The notes beneath the pieces are model-generated. The model worked only from the letters and a program-made list of their open reading frames with translations. It was not told the origin of the DNA and did no database searches. Below, piece by piece: positions 27,601-42,600 of a stretch of 64,000 nucleotides of DNA. The position numbers and the translations under genes were made by a program. How positions within the stretch are numbered: position 1 is the first letter of the stretch; each line of letters opens with the position of its first letter. This DNA is from Epiperipatus broadwayi (lineage: Eukaryota > Onychophora > Udeonychophora > Euonychophora > Peripatidae), in the NCBI GenBank assembly GCA_028023455.1, contig JAQFVV010006426.1, positions 1 to 64,000 on the forward strand, read 5' to 3'.

Positions 27601-30600
27601 AACTAAAGATTCCTGAATTAATTTCCCATTGAGCAAAGTAAAAAAAAATCAATTAAGTCAACTGAATAAAATTTTTGTACAATTTCAATCTGCCATTTGC
27701 TAGGATATATGATTTTAATAGGCAACTGACCATATTACTATTGATTTCTTTACAATACACATTTAGCTCTAAAACAATCCGTCTCTGCGGATTTATAATA
27801 AACTTTATATTTTTATTATAAAATATGTGATTTTTAACATAATTTATATAGGTTTATTTAATGTATTGTTTTTAAAATTTTCTGTATACTGATTATACAA
27901 TCTTTCACTAATGTCATATTGTACATTACATCATATTCATGCTTAATTTATTAATTAAGTTCCTATTATAGGTAATATTTATTAATATATTATTTCTTTT
28001 TTTTTAGCCATCAGAGAACAGCTTTTTGATAATAAATTAAAAAATTATGGGCCATTTGTATGGTATTGAAAAATTCAACAAGCATAAAACTGCTAACTCT
28101 AATAGGGGTAAGAAATAATAATCAAATAAATGACAGAAAATAAGATGCAATAAAGAAGGGACTACTAATCATACGAAAGACTAAGTAATTAATTGATGAA
28201 ACAGAAACGTCATTAAAAAAACCAAACATACTAAAGAGTAATGACAAGATAGAAGAAAACTTTATAAAGTAAAAATAAAGTTTTTCAAATTACAAACTAA
28301 TATTTATACATGTTAAATTAATGTCTCCAAATGATATTAATTAAATGCCAACACTCTCACTTCTTTAAAAAAACAAAAAAATAATCAAATAGTGTACATC
28401 TTGGAAATCCATTTGGCAGAGCTGTAGCTACAATCTATGAATCTTGGGTTCCAGACTCTTCTACTTTTCCATGGCAGTAAACACAAGGCAAAAATAATTA
28501 AATGGATTATTGCTCAAAAGTTTATAAAAAAACTGAGCACTCAAAAGGACATGGGTAGCCATGATCCATAGATTTTGAGCCTAGTCTGCCAATCTACCAT
28601 TGCATCAACCAAGTTGGTCTTTACAAAAAATAAAGAACTCCAACATATAAACAAAATATCAATATGCCATTAGTAGTATTTATATGACTATGAATTTATT
28701 AATATGAATGAAAAAAATAATTTAAAATTAAATTACTAAATTATTTAAAATTTAATTCTAAATTAAAAATTTAATTTAGAAATTATTTCTTTTTTAATAA
28801 CCAAAAATTGGTCTTTTTATAATTATGTATACACAAATTGTTTATTCAGACTGAATGTGCATCCACCCATGCATGTACTTTATTTTTTTCTCTTAAAAAA
28901 TATACACTGTTCATTAATTTGGCAAATAATTTTTACTACTAGTAATTGTGAAACTTACCAAAGGACTTGATTCTTTTAATTTTCTTTTTCGAGTTTTGAT
29001 TGTTCCTGAAGCTGCTGGAGACTGATCTGCTTTCCGAGATGCTAGTTTTTTAGATTGATTCTTATACCTTCCTTCACGAACAGATTCAAGTAATTCACTA
29101 ACTATTTGTTCAGTCTGTATTGAAAAATTGTGATTAAAATCAATTATTACCAGATTTATGCAACTATTGCTTTAACAACAATTATCATTTAAGCAAGAGA
29201 ATTTACATTAAACCATTTTAAGTTTACAAACTGCACAAAGTATTCAATATTTACTTATCATATAATGAAATGCTAAAAAGTTAGAATAATGAAAAATGGC
29301 AGGTCATATATGAGTTACATTCAAATGACTGACCATCCACTCTTAGCCCCTTTTCTCAGTGACAATAATGACTGTTTTTAGGGCTAAAGATTCTCGGTCA
29401 ATTTCAAATGAAAGCTTCAAATGTCATTTGACTTCAAGAGCAACTGATATAGAATAAATACCTAACAAAGGTTAAATGTTTAGGATGAAAGTAATAAAAT
29501 GTATAAAATTATATTGATATAAATGCAATAATACTATATATATATTTAGAAAAACTTCAAAATCATTTTAAAACAATTAATCCTGATCGCAATAGTTTTC
29601 ATCCTTACAAACTTTTATTTTTATTCTATATTTTTTTTTTATATTAGTCATTAAGTAAGAATTTATTAATGATAGAAAACCATATTCTATCATTCCTTCG
29701 TCAGCATTAATCAGATATAGATATAAAACATCATTATATTTTAAAATGCTGATTATTAGATAACATAATCCCATTTACAAAATTATATTCAATAATGTCA
29801 TAATTAGTTCATAAATAGTGCCTAATAAATAATCAAATAAACTTCTTTAATTATATAATTTAAATAAATTAGAAATAACAACAATTGTTCTATTCTTTAA
29901 TCATTAAAAAAAAAATGTATAAAAGTTTGGATTCAATAAATTTTATTTAAAATTTTCAGCAGAACATACTATTATTAAGAAGAAAAAAAAAGTAAAATAG
30001 TTATTAATCCGTTTTATACATATATATAAAAGAAGTTAGATGTTTTATACTATCCCTTTCATTTATTAACTTTTCAGCATTGACTGTATTGAAATGGATA
30101 CAAACAATAACAACACATTCTTTTATAAACTTTACATAATGAAAATGCAATATTTTATTTATTATCTCTGAAGAAGAATGTTGAACAGTTGAAACTATCA
30201 GCTATTTTTGTAAGTGTGGAATAAAATATTGTGTGTGCATTGTCTATGTATAAAAGAATGAGTTACTATTGTCTGCTTATACTAATATATTATACATTTA
30301 CCATATTGATCACAAAAAAAAAAAAATGTAATCCATGAATACAAAATGTTTCATATTTCATATATATAAACATAAAACAGTTTTTTAAAAACTCAATGCA
30401 AGGCAAAAACATCAATAGTACCTCATAGAGATAAAAAGGAAAAGACATTATTAACCAGGTTTTTAATTGCCAGACAGTGAGGGTTTGAGTATTTTATTCA
30501 TCCTTGTTTATGTGTATATATATATCAAAATGAAAATATAAACATAGTTTTTAGGTTCATCACATGATAATTATTGTACACATGGCTTATGATCTTTTTA

Positions 30601-33600
30601 TTGAAAAATTCTAGTCTGTATATGACACATTTCTGAAAAAACAAAAATTCATAAATTGGATTCTTTAATTATCCTTTTCAGTATGCCATAACTGACTAGC
30701 AAATAAAAAAATCCACTTTTAATATAATACAATAACATTGATATTTAGTCTTTAAGATTCATGATAATTCACAAATGAATAAAGTAAAAATGCAGAAGAT
30801 GATATTAAAAATCTCTTTAAAGCCTATATGGTAATGATTGTGACTAAAATATACTGCTAAAAATGAATTAGGTAAGAGATCCAATTCAGATGAAAAGTTT
30901 TACAGAATTTGAAGCTGGTAGTCAAAATAAGAATCAAAAACAATCATTATATTGATTGGTAAAAAAATGTTGTTGGGAGGGTGCTCATATTTTAAATACA
31001 TACATATAAAAACTGGGCTCTGAGAACTCAGAAAAATGAAGCACTATCACTTACCAAAAATCTGATCCTCTAGTTGTAACACACTATTGAATAACACAGT
31101 CTTTGAATCTAATGCTAGAAGGGCATAATTATTTGGTTGTACATGAATAAGTACAGTCAGTGCTAACTAGTCAAAATAATTTTCAACTATAAGTTTTCTA
31201 TTAAAAACCATAAGCAATTATTGTACATTTGTAAAAATATTCAAATAAGTGTGGATATATATATATATATATAATGTATATACACATGCACACAATGATG
31301 CTGTGCCATTAAATAAATAATCAGAACAACTAATGTTAAATGCTGCAAATAAATATTATTCAAAGGTCTGTTAGATAGAAAAATAATAAAGTCTTTATTC
31401 ATGATTCAAATTTTCATCTAAAGAGCGTCATTTACTATCCCATCTCCACCAATCTAAGAATTATGATCAAATCTTATAGAAATCAGCAAACTTTAAATTT
31501 TAATATAGACCAATTAAAATGTTTAAATAAATATAACCTCTGACATCAGATCCAAACATGCAAGAAAAAAATTATTATTTCATTTTCAGTATAAAAGCCA
31601 TCTTACCAATAATCTTAGGAGATATGTAATATTTAAATAAACAAATAGATAATATATAACGATGCAGCAGCAGTACAATGTTGTGTATTGAACAAAAAAT
31701 ATAAAATCTTATAAACTTTATGTATAACATTTTAGACCAAAATATAACAGAAGCTTTCACCTAGGAAACAAATTTCCACATAATCAGCTTCACCAGCTCT
31801 TAGTAAGTTTCTCTAATAATCATGACCAAATTGTAAACAGATCAATATTCTTTCAATGCTTTAAAACCCACCATTCAAATTGGTAATAATAGGGGTCATT
31901 AAAATTAACTGAGAAAGATGATTAGATTTAAATTTGAATTCTGGATGAAAGTTTGTTGTTACTTTTGCTTTGATAGATCTTTGAATGCTTCTTTACAGCA
32001 TTTAATGATGGATAATTTGTTTAATGGAGCTTTGAAATGATATATTATTAACTGTTTATCTAGATATTGTATATATATAATAATAATCAGATTTACATTA
32101 CATCTCTTCTCTAGTTTGTTTAAAGTACTTTTTATTATTATTAAATTCCAGTTTGTAATATCCAAAAAAAAAACAACTATTTTTTATGCTTTTTTTATTT
32201 ATAATTTTATAGTTAAATAAAATAGTTTTAATATTTTAGCTGTTATACTTTTTATTAGTGAATTAAGTCCAGATTAAACTATTGTATATAATCATCAATA
32301 TTAACAATCACATATAAAAGACTATGGCCATTCTATATGATATATAATAAATGCAAAATACATATATGTAACAAACTTTGTTAAGTATATTAAAAATAAT
32401 TTCTGCAACAATCTCTCCAAATGTTATCGTCTGTTAAAAAAAGAAATCAATGTAAAATATTATTATTATTATAATTATATTTAACATTATAGATTTTTTT
32501 AATATAATAAACACCACACAAACATCTAAAATATATCATATATATATAAAAAAAAATGTATCTTTAAATTCTAAATTAATCAGAAACTCAAAATCTCCTC
32601 TTTAATTATCGTAAAATTGGCTCTTCTTAACAAAAATGTTTGATAGATACTACTCGCATTATCTCTGCATGATGAGCAATTTCTTATGTTTATACAAGCT
32701 ATTTACACAGAGGCTAAACTCTCCATACAATAGTGCCACTAGTGCAAGCCAGAGGAATAATGAATGCAAGAAGATTGTGCATAAAATCCTTATCTAGTGC
32801 CTACTCATCCAATATCTCCAGATTAGTTTCTAGCTTGTGAATTTCAGTGAGGAGTCTTGGATCTGAGAGCACTGCACATAAATCTTAAGATTATAGTGGC
32901 TGTGGTTATTAAAGAACCAAAGGCACCAAAAATTATGGATGCTGAACTGAGTTCAGATCTACACAACTATATAAGCTAATGAGCTTGAATTGAACACATT
33001 ATTGTTTTCATTTTGCACTCAAAGCTTTATAGTTGACTAATAAAATAAAAGGTGGCTGCTGGAGGGTTATATTAGATCCTAAGATCTAGATGCAGTGCTC
33101 TCAGATCTATGGCTCCTCACTGATGAAAGCCACAAACTTAAAACTAGTCTGGGAATATTGGATGAGTAGGCACTAGATAGAGATTTTATGCACAAATCTT
33201 CTTGCATCCATTGATTATTCTGGCATGCACTAGTGGCTCTATTGTATGGAGAGTTTAGACTCTGTATATGTAACAATTCATAGTAACTATTGTAAATTGT
33301 AGAAATCTAAATTGGTTAATCTAACTTTTATGAAAATCGGTTTTATATTAAATTCCAACAATATTTCTTTTTGTGGTATGAAAGTCTATTTAAAGAGAAA
33401 ACTTGATTAATTAATTAACAAGATATATATGTATTTCTTGAGCAAAAAAAAAATTAAAAATAAAAAAATATCTTTTTCACGGGAGTGATGACTTTAAGGG
33501 TAATAAATTCTGAGTATACTAACCAATTCATCAGAATTGTCTTGAGATTTGTAAGCGAACACCCCTAATTAAATTTTAATTAATTCAATTTTTATAGTTA

Positions 33601-36600
33601 CAGTAATATAAGTAATCTACTAGATAACACAATTAATCAGATATTTATAATATTAAGTAATATGATTTCGATGATATATATTGACTGCTATAATCCAGAA
33701 AAAATACACATATTGCAAAAGAATATTTAATTTTCAAGAGCAATACATTAATTAAACAAAACAAAAAGAATTACTTTACCCTGGGTCAGACAATGAGGTT
33801 CAAAGCAGTTAGATATATGATGTAGCATGAAGTTTAATAGTCTTTTAATAGTATCTTAAAATATGTGTTATACTTATAAGATCTCATGTTTTCAATGATT
33901 AGAAATCTGGAGATCAAGAAGCCTCGAAGCCAATATTGGAAAATAACCTAAAAATTACCATTCAGAAAAGGCAACATAAGCTGTATAATATTAATCTGAT
34001 CTAGCACAGTCAAGTATTTGATTATTTTTGCCCTTCCTTTTCATGGAATTCTAAAAGCTTTCATCAATAGCAAAGTTTAAAAGCACCAATATGTTCCTAC
34101 CCTTCTTTTTCAGTGTCAACATCCATACTTATAGAATTTTACAAAAAACACCCAGCTTGAACAATTCTAACTTTTAATATTAAATACTTTTCCAAGTTTT
34201 TCATTACAAGTGTTGATCTGCAATGAATCTCTTAACTGATGGATCCTTAGACAATGATGAAAAATAATAAGAAGACAAAAAGTGTGAATGCTTTCTGTTC
34301 ACCTTTAATATCTATTTTGAAATTAGATGCTGAAACAATCATTATAATTTTATCTTCTAAATACTTAGCTGGAATCCTATATTTTCACTCTGTTCATTAA
34401 CTTTTCAAGTAACTGTTGCTACCCAGCATAACACTATTACAAAACATGCCAAACTGATTTTATGCATCACTACCTGGAACCATTCTAATAATACATTCAT
34501 AGATGCCAAAACATAACATGATGAGATTTAACAACCAGGTTTTGGGGCATTAAAATGGTCAGCCTTCCTATGAAAAGAATAAAATATATATTCAATAAAA
34601 CGTTCACATAATCTTCTTTTCAAAAATTTTAAGTCAAGTTTTTTTTTTGAAAGAAAAATGTATATATATTTTATTTTTAAATTCTAATATATAATTTTAA
34701 ATTGTTTTGAAAAGAAAGAAGCAGCAGAGGTATAAAAGAAATTACTGGAAATATACTCATGATTAGAATGAGTCCAACTTGCTCTTGAATTTAATTGGAG
34801 TCCAATAATAAAAAAATGAAAAAAAGTACATGTATTTGTAAAATCAATAAATATTATTCATGTAGTTGTTAGTCTATTTTTTCAGAATAACTTTAATCTA
34901 AAAACATCAATATAAATTATATGAAATACATCTCTAAAAAATTCACTTCTCTATTCTTTACACAATGCTTTTTATTAAATTGTTTGATACTTTCAACTGA
35001 TTAGCAGTCTTCTTCAGAGATGTAAAAAGTACAAAGAAGAAATTTTTTAGAAATTTATTTAATAGAAGCAATGCAAAAAGAGGATATTATATAGTCACTA
35101 TTTTCACATGTTTTTATGTGTACTAACATATCACACTTCTTTATTCCTATTTAAAAATGGTGATTGAATCCCAAAGGCTACTAAACAGCCAAAACTATAT
35201 TATTGAAAGCTATTATATAAAAAAAAAATGCAAAAAAAAAAAAAAAAAAAGATAAATGCGTAAATAAATTATATTACTAATAATAATTATTAGACTTAAA
35301 TAAAAAAATCAGACAAACATTGGGAAGCATTTTATAGGTAAACGAAAAAATGTAATTAAATGAGCATTATGATAGTTTGATTCCTAAAGCATATATTTTC
35401 ATGTTTAGATAATTACTGTATTTTTTATAACTGTGAGATTTTTCATATACAAATCATAAATCCGGAATTCCTTTATTCTCTTTGTAGAAATTAATCCTGA
35501 ACAAATAAGAGATGCCTATAGTTATTAAAAAATTAAGAATACCATAATATATATATAGACATTAAGCTGAATTCAAATCTACATGACTATACAAACAAGT
35601 TGGCATAGATTGAAAACATTGTGTTTTTCAAGGTGGAGTAATAGCTTGATAGTAAAACAAAGTAAAATATATAAAAAAGGTGCATTAAAATCATAAGGTC
35701 TACATGCACTGCTCCCAGATCCAAAAGCTTCTCAGTGACAAAAACCACGAGATAAAATTTAGTCTGAGAATATTGAATAAGAGATATTTTATTAAGTACT
35801 ACTATCAAGCATCTACTGATTACTAAATATCACACTAGATGACATAACCATGGGGAGAGAAAAAGAATTATTACTCAAAAATACTGCTAATCATCAAATC
35901 TGAATAATAATCTCCAAATAAGTTTCAGTAGTTTATTTACTCAGTCATATATTCATATATCACATGCCCATGTGTACCACGAGTAAAAAAAAAGAATATA
36001 CATATGTGATGTATTTAAAAATTTGTTTATTATTTGGCAATGCTTAAAAATTAGTATAATCTTGAAAAATTATTATAAAATTCAAAGATTGACTTCTTTT
36101 TATTTTCTCTTTCTGTTTACAATGAATTACCACATTAAATTCTTCTAAAACTGCAATTTCACAAATTGTTAAATGTTCATGCTTTTTTTTTTTTTGGTAC
36201 AGTTTTTCATTTCAATGTTTCAGCTTCTAGTCAGTAATCTTCAGGACTGAATTTTATATTTATTCTAGTTGAGAAAAGAATTAATAAATAAATAAATGGT
36301 AATTAAAAAGGAACTTTTTAATAAAGTCTAATACATACCTTTAAGAATTTAAATTTTTCCAGCAGCCTGTGACTGTGAACGTTAGACTGCTTCACCCTGC
36401 TTAAAAATTTGTTTTCCATTTTGAGCCATTCATCATTACTGAGATCAGTTTTGCACTTGGATAAAAACTCTTTATCCCAAATTGATTCAATCTAAAATAA
36501 TTATTTATTGATAAGTAACATTTACAAATGGTCATGCATAAAAAATAAAAAAAAAGTCATGCAACAAAATAGTTACAGGCTGTTTTCAACTTATGCAAGT

Positions 36601-39600
36601 AAACAATTACACAAATTTTTGCATTATCTTTACTTATGTGTAAGTTGAATAGAAAATTATAAATTTTTATTGCTGATGTATTAATCTTCTTTGGTTATAT
36701 GCTTTTATGAAGTGTATATTGTTTGAATATCATAATTTTAATATATTCAATATAATGGTTACCTTGTGATTAATGAAATTATAATTAATAAAATTTATTT
36801 TTCTGCTAATATATGCAAGAAAGATATCTTTATATATATAAATTGGAATTATCATTCAACTTTGAATGGTGGACAAAAAGTAAAATTAATTCAGTCTTAA
36901 TAATTGAAAATATATATCTCTGCTCTCTCTTTTTTTTTTTATACAACAAAGCTAAATTATTATTTAGTTTTGAATGATACAATAAACATGCAAATTACTT
37001 TACTGATAATATGTAAAAAAATATTCCCCTTTCTTCTTTTTTCATATCACTAAATGGAATTATCAAATTTGAGTAGTATTATAAAGAAGTTTCAGTAAAT
37101 ATATGTTAAATATTTTTCAAGTAAGCAAATATATTCATATGCCAGGCTTATGTAAGTAGGGCTGTTAATATTCGTACATCTCCACAAAACTAAATATTTT
37201 TATAGTCAAAATAAGAGTCATAGATCACATGACCCTATCTCTTAAGCTTGTGAGTTATAAACAATGAGGATTGCCAATTCCTCTACAAGCTTTGTGATAA
37301 ATGCTTAGCCAGAGCCAGCACTTAAAATATCTATCAGGAACCCCTCCCCAAACCCCTGACCACGGTTTCGTGCTTTGGCACTCCTCAGAGAGGTGCCAGG
37401 GTAGGTTCAGACACAATGGTTGTAAACATTTATTTCAATTAAATAGTTTATAGCTTAAATATAGCACTTCCAAACATACTAGCCGAACTGAAATAGCATT
37501 TGGTTTATAAAATACTATAATATTTTGCTCAATTTTATTTACAATAGCAAACTCTCAATCATGTGATGATTTGACAATTTTATGTACTAAAAAATTATAC
37601 TATAAAACAAATTTTGTTAAAAGGTTAGCAAGCACCAATGAATTATCATTGTCAATAAACAAGTCTTATCATTTGGTTGTAGTACTCTAGTCTTTAGTTA
37701 TTCAAACTATTGTCATCAATAAACAGTTATTAAATATATGCTCCCCTAGCTCATTCCTAGTTTTAATAGAATAATTTTAGAGAAAATATACCTTTATTAA
37801 GTTCGATGCTAATACATATCAGAATAGGCTACCAGATAATCATTATTATTGCCAAATAAGAATATACATAATTCAGAAATTGATGTAATCAGCTGATCAT
37901 CAAATGTACAATGAGCACCAGCGAAAAAAAGCATAACTCCATTCAAGCTGTCAATAGTTTTTTTCCTCTTTCTCTTTATCTAAAATCAACAATCAATTCA
38001 GAAACATTAGCATCTTACTTCAAAGATTCTTACTTTTGGGTTAGCTGCTGAAAGTAATCAAGGATTTTATTGCTTGATCCCAAATGTAGGCAGCTAATAA
38101 TGCTCACTTGTTAAACATTTAAGGAGTGATGCAGATATTTCAAATGCACAATTATTTTAAGAACTAGCAATGTTTAATGAATACAACTTTGCTAAAGAAT
38201 TGTTTTAAAAATGCAGGCTTAAGAGAATAAAAAATTTCACTTATATATATGTATTAGTTGTATTCAAATGCTTTATTTATCCTCTTGTCTTAGAAATAGT
38301 TTGAACAGATCTTTTTTTATACATCTATGCTAATATTTGATTTATTAAGACAGAGCCAGCAGTATATGATTTGAAATCACATAATACAAGTAGTGCCTGA
38401 AACAGCAGATTTTATTTCTAATCCTTTAACAATTAGGCTTCTGCCACCAACATATATATACACATACCATGAATAAAAATTAACAAAAAAAATAATGCAG
38501 TCAAAAATAAATAAATAACCATAATATAGTAATAAACTGACTTAATGCACACTGAGCATTGGAGATGAAGAAGTGGCTAAATGAGAGAAAACATTCGTGA
38601 TAGCTTTTATATAGTGGATGCAAGCACAAAATGAATGATTTTCTGGTATATTATTACTTTTTTAAACTGTAGATTACTAAATCGCTAAATAGTGACTCTG
38701 TAAATAAAGAAAGACTATTGTACTAGCAGTATTCCTTCAATAAATTTCTACAAAATTTTATTCCTTTTTGCACAATTCACAATATTTTATTTTATTTAGT
38801 TATTGTATAATTTCAACTGACAACTGTCTTCTTCAGAGCTATAAAATATGTGCTAGACAGTCAAAACTGTAAGATAATTAAATTAAATAAAGCATTGTGA
38901 AGATAGCAAACAATGAGTAAAATTTTGTAGAGATTTAAAAAGAATGAAAACAGTATTGAATGTGTCAGAAAAACTTTCATTTAATATTAATATTTTGTAA
39001 ATACTATTTTTAAAAAGGGTAATCATAACAAAACATTTGGGGAGGGAAAATGCAATTTGATTCAACAGAACCAAATATTTTTATTTAATTAAGGGTAACT
39101 GAAAAGTCTGCAGATTTTTATTGAAAGGTCTATTTTTTTACTGGTTGTTTTCAATTCTTAGCAAAAATAGCACATTGCTAGTATTTATTTTTGACCATTT
39201 GCTAGATAGTAATTTCTGCACATTATTTGATGATTTTTGATATATACTATTATTATAAACCAATGAAACATCATATAACCCATTACATGTCTTCAGCTTA
39301 CATATTATTGTTTTACTAGCATATTTTTTTTTTTTTTTGCCGCTAATAGTAAGCTTGAAAAAGCAATAATAGTTACCAGATGATAGTGCTTAATAAAATC
39401 CTATCCTATGCTTTCCTATCCAAAATCTCCAGATTATTTTCAAACTTATGGTTTTCATCAGTAAAGAATTTTGCACTATTTCAAGATCCAAAGCTACTCG
39501 CTGATAAAAACCACAGGCTTGAAATGAACCTGGGGATTTTGGATAGGAAAATACAGAATAGGGATTTATTAAGTCACTGTCATCTGCTTCTAAAGCTTAC

Positions 39601-42600
39601 TGTAAGTGGTAAAAAAAAAGTGGAAAAATATGCTACATTCTTACTATTATTTGTGTCAATCTATGTAATTAAAAAAAAAAAAAAAAGTTGGAAACCTTTA
39701 CATATAATAGCCTACAAATCAAATATTCATTCCTAAGAGTACTTGAGATTATCATTATTGTGTTTAAATTTAAAGCCTATTTTAGTAACACTCAAAACTT
39801 ATTATTATTCGTTTTCAACCATTATCAATCCATTGTAAGATGAAGATCTCTCTAATTTCTCAAGTGATATCGCTTCGCTTCTCCAAAATACTCCAAGAGA
39901 CATTCTTATTTCATTCATCCTTCACATATTATTTATTTATAAGTTCCTTGAAATCTATTGGAATCCAGTTTCCCTATATTGTCATCTTTTTTAATAAAAG
40001 ATTCAACCCAATTCCAGTCAGCCTTTTAATTATTTCAACAATTACAATGATACTAATGCTTTCTTATCTATGCATTTCATTTCAGATTCCTCTTTGTTAC
40101 TTCCAACATACATCCCTTAATCTTTGTATTGCTTTTTTATTAAGTGTTCTAGTCTCAGATTTAGAAGTAATCATTGGTAAATCATATTTATTAAAAACAT
40201 ATCTTCCAACACATATAAGCACATTTCCTTTTAATCTTAAGTTATTTCTAGTAAAAATACTCTATTTAGATTTAATTATATTATTAATTTCATTCCCTGT
40301 TTCCATACATATTAGTAATCTGTCACAAGTACTTATGGTTGTTAACTTCCAAAATTAATTACTATTGACCTTTTATTTTTCATTTTTTGAACAACCACTG
40401 TACATAACTTCAGATCTTTTTAACATTTATCTTTAATTATACATTTCTTCCTGTCATCCAACAGCTCTTGTAATATTTCTGAAACATTATTTGGAAAACC
40501 TAGACATGACTTAAATAATCTCTATTTATTTTTAATTCCTGTTTTCCATTTCAATCCAAAATATATACTATAAAGCTACTGAAAAGAAAGTTATCAAGAT
40601 TGTTGGATATTATTAGCACCATGAATCTTCTTAAAATATCACTAGTCTAATTATTGCTATTGTAGTATGATAAATGTTCAGAATTTGACAATCTTAGTTT
40701 GTCTGATATTCTAAAGTTTTAATCACAACAAATATTTTAGAATATCTAATGTCTTTTCATAAACTCTAATGCAAAATAGCATCTAATACATATTAAAACA
40801 TTTGATAATTTTCCTTAATGCTTGGACATGATCTTCTGTATTATAAACTGTTTTAAATTTGATTGTTCATTTGGCAGCGTGAGTCCAACATTCTATCTAA
40901 ACAATCTGTATTATAAACTGTTTTAAATTCTATTGTTCATTTGACAGCGTGAGTACAACATTCTATCTAAACAAGTTATAATGATCATATATAAAATTGA
41001 TAGGTATATAATTCTTAATATCTTACTTTTCATCTTTCTTAAATATTAATATTATTACTTCATTCTTCCAATCATCTAGACTCTCTAATCTCAAACTATG
41101 GTACATTACATTATTTTTGGTGGTACAATTTTTCACATAAGATTTAAATGAAGTGCGAAGAAAGAACAGTTAAAGTAGAGTTGGCTGCTTCTAAAACAAG
41201 GTGCATCCTGTGAAAAAGTTTTTAGCAGGTTTACTATTGCTGTTGTTGTTAAAGACTGCGAGCAAAAGTAAGGAGCAAATCTGACTTATATTTTTGTTTC
41301 TTTTTTTTAAATAAGCATTGTTTTTATCTAGTTTTTTGTCTCTATTAATTTTTGTTTGTTTGATTTTTTTATATTTAAATTTGGGATGTGAATATAATTT
41401 CTTTTATTGTTGACTAAATTCTTTAATATGCTTTTAATTTGTATTATTATTGTCATCTATTAATTTTATTTATTTTATTATTATATATTTTTTATTTTTA
41501 ATCGTCTGACGTGCAAGGTGTTATAAACTGCTTACATTTTTATATATTTTATTTATTTATTTTTTAGCCCCAATCTTGTTATAATGAACAAATGATTAGG
41601 AATAGAAAAATCAAAGGGGAAATGGCTGGCAGAAGACACTAACACAGCTAGCACTTCTAGTTTTAATCCTGAATCTCATAAAACATCCAGAAAACGAAAT
41701 GCTACTGCTACAAGAAAGTATAATGAAAATTATTTGGAATATAAATTTTTTTGGAACGAGGATGAAAACACCCAGACCCAAGTTTGTTATTGTTACGAAC
41801 AATTTTCGAATCACACGATGAAACCATTACTTCTGCTATAGCATTTTCAAAATAAACATGACATTTTAACAGGTAAACCTCTCAACTTTTTTAAACAAAA
41901 ACCAACTAAAATGAAACTTTACCACAAACAATGAACGAGCAGTGGAAGCATCACATTTGATTAGTTTGAGAATTGCTCAAACTGAAAAATCACATACTAT
42001 TGGAGAATCTTTAATATTACCTGCAGCTAAAGATATTGTGACTTCCATTCTTAGCTCTATTATAGCAGCCAAGTTGAATGTTGCTTCTTTGTCAAATAAC
42101 ACTGTTTCACAACAAATAAACTAAATTGCAGCTCAAGTAAAACAAACACTAATCGAAAATATAAAGCAAAGCAAATATTTTGCAATTCAGTTTGATGAAA
42201 ACACAGATGTAACTAATTTTGTACAGTTGATGGCTTATATTCGATTTGAAAAAGAACAAGTCATAAATGAAGACTTCTTATTTTGTAAGCCTCTTCCAAA
42301 TCATACCAAAACAAATGAGATTTTTAAAAATATTAATGAGTTTATCATTGGCCATGAAATAAATTAGAAAAAATGTGTAGAAATGTGTTCTGAAGGTGCA
42401 TGTTCAATAACAGGTTGTTGTAGTGGAGTTTTTGCCAAAATTAAGGAAGTTATACCAGATGCAAAGTTCACACATGCATTAGCTATGAAAACAATGCCCA
42501 CAGGACTAAAGACTGTTTTAGATAAGTATGTAAAGATAGTGAATTTTATTAAATGTTGAGACCTTAATTCATGACTGTTTACAATATTGTGCAATGAAAT

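Larger units (their letters stand above)
24376..28958 (-). other. LRWD1 intron, 4.6 kb
   Basis: Contains a LINE relic (24900-25720) and a solo LTR (26660-27391). I see nothing in 24376-24890, 25730-26650 or 27400-28950 apart from AT-rich sequence. Confidence 0.65.
29115..36338 (-). other. LRWD1 intron, 7.2 kb
   Basis: Contains a complete F1 foldback (32707-33266), a second F1 copy (35510-35830) and CTGAAGAA motif copies (30178, 34991). I see nothing recognisable in 29130-30170, 30230-32690 or 33280-34940. Confidence 0.65.

Noticed and set aside
33079-33276. 65-codon minus-strand frame in a GC-richer stretch
   Set aside because: Lies in the right arm of the F1 foldback; the other F1 copies do not keep it open.
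39840-40358. 172-codon plus-strand frame with many hydrophobic residues
   Set aside because: It is antisense to the C-terminal region of the minus-strand RTE relic; the same kind of frame appears opposite the other two RTE tails.
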